Shown: piece after piece, positions 1 through 4,909 of the stretch
How the letters are laid out: each line of letters begins with the position of its first letter
Position numbering within the stretch: position 1 is the stretch's first letter
Assembly (NCBI GenBank): GCA_030840615.1
Contig: JAVEEE010000264.1
Span: forward strand, 1-6,067
Length of the DNA stretch: 6,067 bases
DNA from: Frankiaceae bacterium
Lineage (GTDB): Bacteria; Actinomycetota; Actinomycetes; JAFAQI01
Direction of reading: 5' to 3'
Position numbers and translations under genes: made by a program
Notes under the pieces: generated by a model
Told to the model about the DNA's origin: nothing
Databases searched by the model: none
What the model saw: the letters and a program-made list of their open reading frames with translations, nothing else

Positions 1-373
1 TCGACAGCGCCGTCGTGATGAGGTCGACGACGACCTCGCGCACCCGCTCCTCGCGCGACGCGACTGCACGGGGAGTGAAGCGCCGGCTCACCAGCTTGCG
101 GCGCTGGGAGTGCAAGGGGTTGTCGAGGCCGATGATGGCCGGGTCAGCCGGGATGTTGGGCCGGTAGCCGCCCTTGGCGGTGTCGGAGTTGACGAACACG
201 TCGTCGCGGGTCTCGACCTCGACGACGTCGGCATGCCGGAACACGCCCCAGAGCTCGTTGCCGGCGTCCCACGCCACCGGCTCGTGCTCACGGAACCAGG
301 CGTAGCGCTCATAGGCACCGGTCACGTAGGACTCGCCGTCCAGGAGGTCCAGCACCGGCCGAGTTTCTGACAC
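1..373 (-). CDS. Cytochrome P450, N-terminal 124 residues (runs off left edge)
   Basis: This is the amino-terminal part of a bacterial cytochrome P450, a soluble haem monooxygenase; the gene continues beyond base 1. The visible protein opens with a DLLDGESY segment (residues 9-16) and an FREHEPV segment near 27-33. A P450 C-helix follows, with the HxxxR pair at His88 and Arg92 in LHSQRRKLV, and then RRFTPR at 97-102. The C-helix pair normally contacts the haem propionates. The I-helix and the cysteine haem loop lie outside the window. From memory, the spacing and wording are closest to CYP142-type steroid side-chain hydroxylases, which fits a neighbourhood of steroid genes, but the subfamily is inferred. 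The GTG start at 373-371 gives the usual N-terminal length. No Shine-Dalgarno sequence precedes it, and a possible -10 box lies 8 bases upstream, so the mRNA may be leaderless. The start codon lies inside a palindromic operator (362-386), so this gene may be controlled separately from the upstream operon. Confidence 0.9.
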   Translation of the reverse strand, partial: MSETRPVLDLLDGESYVTGAYERYAWFREHEPVAWDAGNELWGVFRHADVVEVETRDDVFVNSDTAKGGYRPNIPADPAIIGLDNPLHSQRRKLVSRRFTPRAVASREERVREVVVDLITTALS

Positions 374-386
374 GCCGTCAGAAACT
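362..386. promoter_or_regulatory. Operator O1: 25-bp inverted repeat over the P450 start
   Basis: Perfect 10-bp arms, AGTTTCTGAC (362-371) and GTCAGAAACT (377-386), flank a 5-bp centre ACGCC. The core CTGACACGCCGTCAG (367-381) recurs in closely related form at 4868-4882 and 5667-5681. The repeat covers the P450 start codon (373-371) and overlaps the candidate -10 box (387-382), a position where a bound TetR-type dimer would block transcription. It has no T-run after it, and as DNA it sits at a start codon, so an operator is more likely than a terminator. Which protein binds is inferred: the TetR regulator at the right end of the window. Confidence 0.75.
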
Positions 387-387
387 A
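382..387 (-). promoter_or_regulatory. Possible -10 box for the P450
   Basis: TAGTTT on the minus strand fits the actinobacterial TANNNT -10 pattern. It lies 8 bases before the GTG at 373, so transcription would begin at or next to the start codon and give a leaderless message. No convincing -35 hexamer is seen at the usual spacing. It supports separate transcription of the P450 in addition to read-through from the hydrolase gene, whose stop codon is only 39 bases before the GTG. Confidence 0.4.
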
Positions 388-412
388 CCCGAGTTGTCAG
401 CGCCACATCGAG

Positions 413-1405
413 CTAGAGCTCGCTCAGCGTCTGACGAGTCGCCTGCGAAGCCAGGCGGCGGGCGAGGTCGCGCGAGGTGATGTGCGCCGGCGTCGTATCC
501 GCGATGAAGTCCGCCAGTGTCCGCGCGAAACGGTCGGGGTCGTCCTCGTGCGGGTAGTGCCCCGCACCCGGCACGACGTCGAGCCGGCAGCCCTCGATGA
601 CGCCGGCCGCCGCCCGCGCGTGGGCGACAGGGATCATGCGGTCGCGCTCACCCCAGACGATCAACGTCGGCAGGTTGCCGGCCAAGTGCAGTCGATCGGT
701 CGCACTGACGCGCTGCCCCGAGACGTTGATGACGGCGTCGATCGTCGCGAGGAACGACGCGCGTGACTCGCGGTCGGCCAGCAGCGCCATCTGTCGCAGC
801 ATGTAGGGCAGGTCGTTCCACGCGCGGGCAGCCGCGGGTTGCAGCAGCCGTCCAACCGCCCCGGCCCGCCGGTTGCGTTGCAGCCGGGTGAGCTGTGCCA
901 GCACGACATTGGCACCAGGGAGGCTCAGCGCGCGCAACAGCGGCGTCACCTCACGCCCCAGGCCGCCGCTGCTCACGAGCACGAGCCGCTCGCCGCGTTC
1001 CGGGAACTGGTAGAAGAACTGCATCGCGATGCCGCCGCCGAGGGAGTGACCGACGATGGTCGCGGCGTCGATGTCGAGCCAATCGAGCGCATCCCGCACG
1101 GCCGCAGCCAGCGACCCGAGCGAGAAGTCCCCGCGCATCCGTGATGACGCACCGTGCCCCGGCAGATCGATCGCGACGACGTCACAGCTCCGGGCGAGCG
1201 CCGGAAAGACAGGGTCCCAGGTGTTGAGGCTGCCCGCCATACCGTGGATGAGCACGACCGTGGGGCCGGCGCCGGCTCGCCGTACGGCCAGCTCGCGGCC
1301 GTGCCATGGCAGCCGCCGGACTTCGGGCAGGTCGTCGCGATCCCCGTTGGCCATGGCCGCAAGTGTTTCAAGCGAAGGCGGAGCGGCTGGGAGCGGGGGC
1401 GTCAC
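413..1405 (-). CDS. Alpha/beta-fold hydrolase (Rv2715-like)
   Basis: A cytoplasmic alpha/beta hydrolase of 330 residues, with no signal peptide or membrane segment. Counting from the GTG start, the oxyanion-hole HGMAG begins near residue 54 and DLPGHG lies near 80-85. The nucleophile elbow GHSLGG carries Ser121, the acid is probably Asp255 in WGERD, and the histidine is His283 in GAGHYPHED, so the triad is complete. From memory it is closest in style to the M. tuberculosis hydrolase Rv2715; it does not look like a HsaD ortholog. Its substrate is unknown. Its place directly after ipdC suggests an ester, lactone or thioester formed during steroid breakdown, but this is inference. The GTG at 1405 overlaps the ipdC stop by four bases (GTGA), implying translational coupling. 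The alternative is ATG at 1354 (313 residues), which would drop a proline-rich leader. Neither start has a strong Shine-Dalgarno sequence. Confidence 0.85.
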   Translation of the reverse strand: MTPPLPAAPPSLETLAAMANGDRDDLPEVRRLPWHGRELAVRRAGAGPTVVLIHGMAGSLNTWDPVFPALARSCDVVAIDLPGHGASSRMRGDFSLGSLAAAVRDALDWLDIDAATIVGHSLGGGIAMQFFYQFPERGERLVLVSSGGLGREVTPLLRALSLPGANVVLAQLTRLQRNRRAGAVGRLLQPAAARAWNDLPYMLRQMALLADRESRASFLATIDAVINVSGQRVSATDRLHLAGNLPTLIVWGERDRMIPVAHARAAAGVIEGCRLDVVPGAGHYPHEDDPDRFARTLADFIADTTPAHITSRDLARRLASQATRQTLSEL

Positions 1406-2451
1406 CCCGGCAGCGTGGCGAGCACCTCGCGGGCCTGCCGCATGATGCGGTCGATCAGCTCGGCGCATGACGGCAGGTCGTCGATGAGCCCGACCACCTG
1501 CCCGCTTGCCATCACGCCGAGGTCGTCGCGACCGTCGACCATCGCCGCTCGCAGCAGCATCGGCGTGTTCGCGGCCATCAACACCTGCGACCAGCTGAGC
1601 TCTTGCGCCTTTCTCATCGCCAGGCCTTCGCGAACGATCTCGCGCCACGGCGTTCCGGACATCCGCTTGAAGGCCAAGGCACTGCGCGCTGCCCCGGAGA
1701 AACGCCGCGGCGCGGCCGCCGCCTCGAGCGACTCGACGAGTTCCGTGCGCAGCACGCGGTGGGGTACGCCGTCGACCTGCTTCGTGACGACGGTGTCGCT
1801 GACGGACTTCGACAGGTAGAACCGCTTCACGCTCTCGGGCACGGGACTGTCGGTGGTGAGCAGGAAGCGGGTGCCCATCGCGACCCCACTCGCGCCATAG
1901 GCGAGTGCGGCGACCAACCCACGACCGTCGAAGAACCCTCCCGCAGCCACGACCGGAACGTCGACGGTGCCGACGACCTGCGGCAGCAGCAACGTGGTCG
2001 GCACCGCGCCGGTGTGACCACCACCCTCGCCGCCCTGCACGAGGACCGCGTCGACGCCCCACGCGGCAACCTTCTCGGCGTGACGCTTCGCACCGACTGA
2101 CGGCATCACGAGCACTCCGCCGTCGTGCAGCCGCTTGATCAGCTCCTGCTTCGGCGCCATCGCAAAGGACGCGAGCCGGACGCCTTCGCGAACCAGCACG
2201 TCAACTCGTTCGACCACATCGCCCTGGTCGGCACGCATGTTGACGCCGAACGGCTCATCCGTGCGCTCGCGCATCTCCTTGACCGCACGGCGTAGCTCGT
2301 CGAGGGACATGGTCGCCGCGGCGAGGATGCCGAGCCCGCCGGCGGCAGAAGTCGCCGCCGCGAGCTGCGGTGTTGCCACCCACCCCATGCCGGTCTGGAT
2401 GATCGGGTGCCGGATGCCGAGCAGCTCCGTCAGCCGGGTCTGCAACGGCAC
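1402..2451 (-). CDS. ipdC: IpdC, flavin-dependent enzyme of steroid C/D-ring degradation
   Basis: A protein of the nitronate monooxygenase (2-nitropropane dioxygenase-like) TIM-barrel family, 349 residues. The FMN-binding parts are visible: QTGMGWV at 19-25, GGLGILAAATM at 38-48, GVNMRAD at 69-75, QGGEGGGHTG at 139-148, and AAGGFFDGRG followed by GVAMGTRF at 169-196. The sequence matches my recollection of M. tuberculosis IpdC (Rv3553) along its length, so a genuine nitronate monooxygenase is unlikely. IpdC acts with IpdF on 5-OH HIC-CoA, the two-ring CoA intermediate, before EchA20 opens the five-membered ring. The GTG at 2451 aligns with the mycobacterial start and has GAGGCGG five bases upstream. 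An alternative GTG at 2469 would add six residues and overlap the ipdB stop by 8 bases, as ipdA overlaps echA20. The gene lies between ipdB and the hydrolase in one operon and overlaps the latter by 4 bases. Confidence 0.93.
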   Translation of the reverse strand: MPLQTRLTELLGIRHPIIQTGMGWVATPQLAAATSAAGGLGILAAATMSLDELRRAVKEMRERTDEPFGVNMRADQGDVVERVDVLVREGVRLASFAMAPKQELIKRLHDGGVLVMPSVGAKRHAEKVAAWGVDAVLVQGGEGGGHTGAVPTTLLLPQVVGTVDVPVVAAGGFFDGRGLVAALAYGASGVAMGTRFLLTTDSPVPESVKRFYLSKSVSDTVVTKQVDGVPHRVLRTELVESLEAAAAPRRFSGAARSALAFKRMSGTPWREIVREGLAMRKAQELSWSQVLMAANTPMLLRAAMVDGRDDLGVMASGQVVGLIDDLPSCAELIDRIMRQAREVLATLPG

Positions 2452-2461
2452 CGGCGCCGCC

Positions 2462-3208
2462 TCAGCCACCCGGCACTTCTTCGAAGCGCGCGCCCTGCGG
2501 GTCGAGCCGCTCGAGCAACGCAAGCTCCTCGTCGGTCGGCAACCGTGACGTCGGCACCTCAGCGGGAACGACGAGCTCGAACCCGGTCGCCTGGACGACG
2601 TCGTCGACAGTCACGCCGGGGTGCACCGAGCGAAGCCGCATCCGATGGTGCGGCTGCTCGAAGTCGAGCACGGCCAGGTTCGTCACGACGTAGCGCAGCC
2701 CGTGGTAGCGGGTCGCGGCTGCGCCGGCGGCCTCCGCCCGGTCGAACCCGACGCCGGTCACGACATCGACGCCCTCGACGAAGACGCGCGGGCCGTGGTT
2801 GGGGATCCAGTACGAAGTGACGTTGTTGATCGTGTTGCCGGGGGCGCCACGAAAGCCGAGCAGCTGCGCCTTCGGCTTCTTCATGTCACCGATGGCGGCG
2901 AAGTTCTGGTTGCCGTAGGGGTCGATCTGGCTGCCGCCCATGATGACGTGGCGCCGACCCGACCAGACGACGTCGAACATCGTTCGATAGGGGTTCCACG
3001 CCTCGACGGCACCGTCGGCGTTCGTGAACATCGCCTCGCCGTCGGTCATCACGAGATCGGGCTCGAAGGACAACCGCGCGAGCAGGCCGCCGATGCGCGG
3101 GATGGTGCCGATCGGGTTCGCGACGATCTCACCGTCGCCGCGAAAGCACTCCGCGATGGCGACACAGCAGACGTCCGCGCGCCGGACGTCGATCGTCGGC
3201 GTGGTCAT
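2462..3208 (-). CDS. ipdB: IpdB, beta subunit of the COCHEA-CoA ring hydrolase
   Basis: The beta subunit of IpdAB, 248 residues, close to the roughly 250 of the mycobacterial protein. The family is class I CoA transferase by fold, but IpdAB hydrolyses the last steroid ring of COCHEA-CoA instead of moving CoA. Visible landmarks are RADVCCVAIAE near 10-20, TDGEAMF at 55-61, RRHVIMGGSQIDPYGNQN at 85-102 and RGAPGNTINN at 120-129. The third is the beta-subunit Q-(V/I)-D-x-x-GN-x-N signature. Where true CoA transferases carry the catalytic glutamate of an SENG motif, this protein appears to read TDGE, in line with the loss of that glutamate reported for IpdAB. The ATG at 3208 overlaps the ipdA stop as ATGA and has AGGTGA 7 bases upstream, so the start is well supported. 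Coupled translation suits a subunit pair needed in equal amounts. Confidence 0.95.
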   Translation of the reverse strand: MTTPTIDVRRADVCCVAIAECFRGDGEIVANPIGTIPRIGGLLARLSFEPDLVMTDGEAMFTNADGAVEAWNPYRTMFDVVWSGRRHVIMGGSQIDPYGNQNFAAIGDMKKPKAQLLGFRGAPGNTINNVTSYWIPNHGPRVFVEGVDVVTGVGFDRAEAAGAAATRYHGLRYVVTNLAVLDFEQPHHRMRLRSVHPGVTVDDVVQATGFELVVPAEVPTSRLPTDEELALLERLDPQGARFEEVPGG

Positions 3209-4068
3209 CCGGACGTCACCTTCTGTTGATAGCCGTCCTCGTCCAGATCGAGCCACGCGCTTCGCCACTCGGCCCACGCCTCCGGCGACTTCGCGCCGGC
3301 CGCGTAGCCGCGTTGGAATGCCTCGTCACGCTCGTAGTCCGGCGCGCATGAGGTGAAGTGCGCACCGTTCGGAGTCTCGACGACGCCGTCGGTCCAGAGC
3401 CGGCTGATCCGCAACGTGTGGTGTGACCCCTCCTTCAGCAGATCGTCGGTGTCGACGATGCGCTCGCACGTGACGAAGGCCTGCTTCGCCGCCTGGCACA
3501 TCAGGTCGTCGAAGTAGAGGTCCGGCCCGAGGAACTGCGCGTTGCCGGCGGCGTCTGCACGGTTCTGGTGCACCAAGGCGACGTCGAGCCGCAACGCCGG
3601 CATCGCGACCAGCTCCGCCGCCGCACCGGTCTCCGGGTCGGCGTACGGCGACATCACCGTGCGGATCTCGTCCTGGCGCGCCACGACGTCGGAGCCGAGG
3701 CCGACGCGAGTGGGCAGGAATGGCACCCGCCATGCCGCGGCCTGCAGCCCGAGCAGGAACATCCCCTCGTCGAGCTCGAGCGCGTCGACGGTGCCGGCCT
3801 GGCGGGCGTTGCGGAAGTGCGGCTCGAGCGGAATCGAGTCGAGCGAGACGAACGCGAAGACCACCTTGCGGACCTTGCCCGTGGCACAGAGCAGGCCGAC
3901 GTCGGGTCCGCCGTACGAGACGATGGTGAGGTCTTTCACGGATGATCGGCACAACGCCCGCACCAGCGCCATCGGCTTGCGGCGCGACCCCCAGCCACCG
4001 ATGCCGATCGTCATGCCGTCACGGAGCTCGCCGACGACCTCCTCGACCGTCGTCCTCTTGTCAGGCAC
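3205..4068 (-). CDS. ipdA: IpdA, alpha subunit of the COCHEA-CoA ring hydrolase
   Basis: The alpha subunit of IpdAB, 287 residues, against about 290 in M. tuberculosis (Rv3551). The sequence follows that protein closely: PDKRT at 2-6, the glycine-rich GMTIGIGGWGSRRKPMA at 18-34, SYGGPDVGLLC at 51-61, FVSLDS at 73-78, LDEGM at 99-103 and a C-terminal GAHFTSCAPDYERDE stretch. The alpha-subunit glutamate shown to be the essential base in the M. tuberculosis enzyme (Glu105) is most likely Glu101 in LDEGM here; that alignment is mine and was not computed. With IpdB it opens the last six-membered ring in the cytoplasm. The GTG at 4068 overlaps the echA20 stop by 8 bases (GTGCCTGA) and has AGGA five bases upstream. 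The same frame stays open far upstream across echA20, but that part reads as an arginine- and serine-rich shadow and is not coding. Confidence 0.96.
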   Translation of the reverse strand: MPDKRTTVEEVVGELRDGMTIGIGGWGSRRKPMALVRALCRSSVKDLTIVSYGGPDVGLLCATGKVRKVVFAFVSLDSIPLEPHFRNARQAGTVDALELDEGMFLLGLQAAAWRVPFLPTRVGLGSDVVARQDEIRTVMSPYADPETGAAAELVAMPALRLDVALVHQNRADAAGNAQFLGPDLYFDDLMCQAAKQAFVTCERIVDTDDLLKEGSHHTLRISRLWTDGVVETPNGAHFTSCAPDYERDEAFQRGYAAGAKSPEAWAEWRSAWLDLDEDGYQQKVTSG

Positions 4069-4834
4069 TGCCGTCCTGGCCCTTCTCCCACTGGTCACGC
4101 TTGTCGACGAAGGCGTCGCGGGCCTTGTCCGACGCACCGGTGAGGTTGAGCTCGAACGTGAACCCTTGCTCGTAACGGTAGGACCGACGCACGTCCACGG
4201 GGTCGATGCCGTTGAGCGACTCCTTGGCGGCGCGGATGACCACCGGATCGATCGCCGCGATCTGCCGGGCGACGTCCCGGGCGGCATCGCGAAGCTGCTC
4301 GCGCGGCACGACCTTGAGGACGCTGCCGTAGGCCGCCAGCTCTTGCGCGGTCGCTCGCTCGGCCGTGTAGACCATGTGACGCATCCGGTGCTGGGGAACC
4401 AGCCGGGACAGATGGGTGGCGGCACCGAGCGCACCCTGCTTGACCTCGGGCAGCCCGAACGTCGCGTCGTCCGAGGCAATGATGATGTCGGCGTTGCCGG
4501 CGAGGCCGATGCCGCCGCCGAGGCAAAACCCGTGCACGGCCGCGATGACCGGCACGGCGCACTCGTAGACAGCCGCGAACGCCGCGAAGCACCCCCGGTT
4601 GGCACCGACCAGGGCGGTGAACCCGTCTGTCGACTGCATCTCCTTGATGTCGACACCGGCGTTGAACCCTTTGCCCTCGGCAGCGAGGACGAGCACGTGC
4701 ACGTCGGAGTCCTCACCCGCAGTGCGTAGGACATCCGCCAGCTCGAACCAGCCGGCGACGGTCAGCGCGTTGACCGGCGGCACGTCGACGACGACCTCGG
4801 CGACGTGCTCGGCGACGGTCAGGCTGATGCCCAT
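4061..4834 (-). CDS. echA20: EchA20, crotonase-family hydrolase that opens the five-membered steroid ring
   Basis: A crotonase-superfamily protein of 257 residues closely resembling M. tuberculosis EchA20 (Rv3550). In the published pathway EchA20 hydrolyses the five-membered ring of the two-ring CoA thioester to give COCHEA-CoA, the substrate of IpdAB; it is not an ordinary enoyl-CoA hydratase. Visible parts are VPPVNAL at 18-24, the CoA-binding EGKGFNAGVDIKEM at 53-66, the second oxyanion-hole segment HGFCLGGGIGL at 101-111, and ATFGLPEV with Glu130. The ATG at 4834 aligns with the mycobacterial N terminus and has AGGGGA 11 bases upstream. A longer reading from ATG 4867 would start inside the operator and is unlikely. 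It is the first gene of the leftward operon and shares its control region with the divergent SDR. Confidence 0.95.
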   Translation of the reverse strand: MGISLTVAEHVAEVVVDVPPVNALTVAGWFELADVLRTAGEDSDVHVLVLAAEGKGFNAGVDIKEMQSTDGFTALVGANRGCFAAFAAVYECAVPVIAAVHGFCLGGGIGLAGNADIIIASDDATFGLPEVKQGALGAATHLSRLVPQHRMRHMVYTAERATAQELAAYGSVLKVVPREQLRDAARDVARQIAAIDPVVIRAAKESLNGIDPVDVRRSYRYEQGFTFELNLTGASDKARDAFVDKRDQWEKGQDGSA

Positions 4835-4904
4835 ACAGACTCGAGTCCCCTGGATCCGCGACCGCATCTGATACGGCGTCAGATACGGCTGTCACCATAT
4901 ACGG
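4835..4904. promoter_or_regulatory. Divergent control region between echA20 and the SDR
   Basis: These 70 bases must hold the promoters of both the ipd operon and the SDR/TetR unit. Going rightward they contain the echA20 Shine-Dalgarno sequence (AGGGGA, minus strand, 4851-4846), operator O2 (4866-4884), an 8-bp direct repeat GATACGGC (4870-4877 and 4882-4889), and most of a second dyad over the SDR start. On the minus strand TATCAG inside O2 could be part of a -10 region, giving echA20 a leader of roughly 25 bases. On the plus strand CACCAT (4893-4898) is a weak -10 candidate that would make the SDR leaderless. The known KstR2 palindrome, with CAAG and CTTG half-sites, is not seen. Confidence 0.7.
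4866..4884. promoter_or_regulatory. Operator O2 in the divergent echA20/SDR promoter
   Basis: ATCTGA (4866-4871) and TCAGAT (4879-4884) form a perfect 6-bp dyad around 7 bases. The core CTGATACGGCGTCAG (4868-4882) shares outer bases, spacing and most of the centre with O1 (CTGACACGCCGTCAG). A bound dimer would sit between the two divergent start codons and could control both units at once. The same motif also occurs at the P450 start and before the TetR gene, which makes chance a poor explanation. Confidence 0.72.
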
Positions 4905-4909
4905 GTGAC
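4891..4909. repeat. Second dyad, GTCACC-N7-GGTGAC, across the SDR start
   Basis: GTCACC (4891-4896) and GGTGAC (4904-4909) are exact inverted copies separated by ATATACG, and the right arm includes the GTG start codon of the SDR. The overall length of 19 bp equals that of O2, but the arms differ. It could be a site for a second regulator, a 5' hairpin affecting SDR translation if the mRNA has a leader, or a chance dyad. The evidence is only the symmetry. Confidence 0.35.

Noticed and set aside
374..412. Terminator between the hydrolase and the P450
   Set aside because: The only dyad here is O1, which covers the P450 start codon and lacks a T-run in either direction. An operator explains it better.
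1406..2062. Upstream extension of the hydrolase reading frame to an ATG at 2062
   Set aside because: It is an arginine- and glycine-rich shadow of ipdC. The hydrolase fold begins after the GTG at 1405, which overlaps the ipdC stop.
2452..2523. Earlier ipdC starts, ATG at 2523 and GTG at 2469
   Set aside because: The ATG would overlap ipdB by about 60 bases and add residues with no family match. The GTG at 2469 remains possible, but GTG 2451 has the better upstream sequence and the family N terminus.
3542..4729. Long plus-strand open frame of 395 codons opposite ipdA and echA20
   Set aside because: It is antisense to two well-recognised enzymes, shows no domain motif, and such long antisense frames are common in DNA of very high G+C content.
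4069..4734. Upstream extension of the ipdA reading frame across echA20 to an ATG at 4734
   Set aside because: The translation is rich in serine, arginine and proline with no family resemblance, echA20 clearly occupies the same bases in another frame, and the GTG at 4068 matches the known IpdA N terminus.
4838..4847. 10-bp perfect palindrome GACTCGAGTC just before the echA20 start
   Set aside because: It is short, occurs once, and lies between the Shine-Dalgarno sequence and the start codon. Nothing else ties it to regulation.
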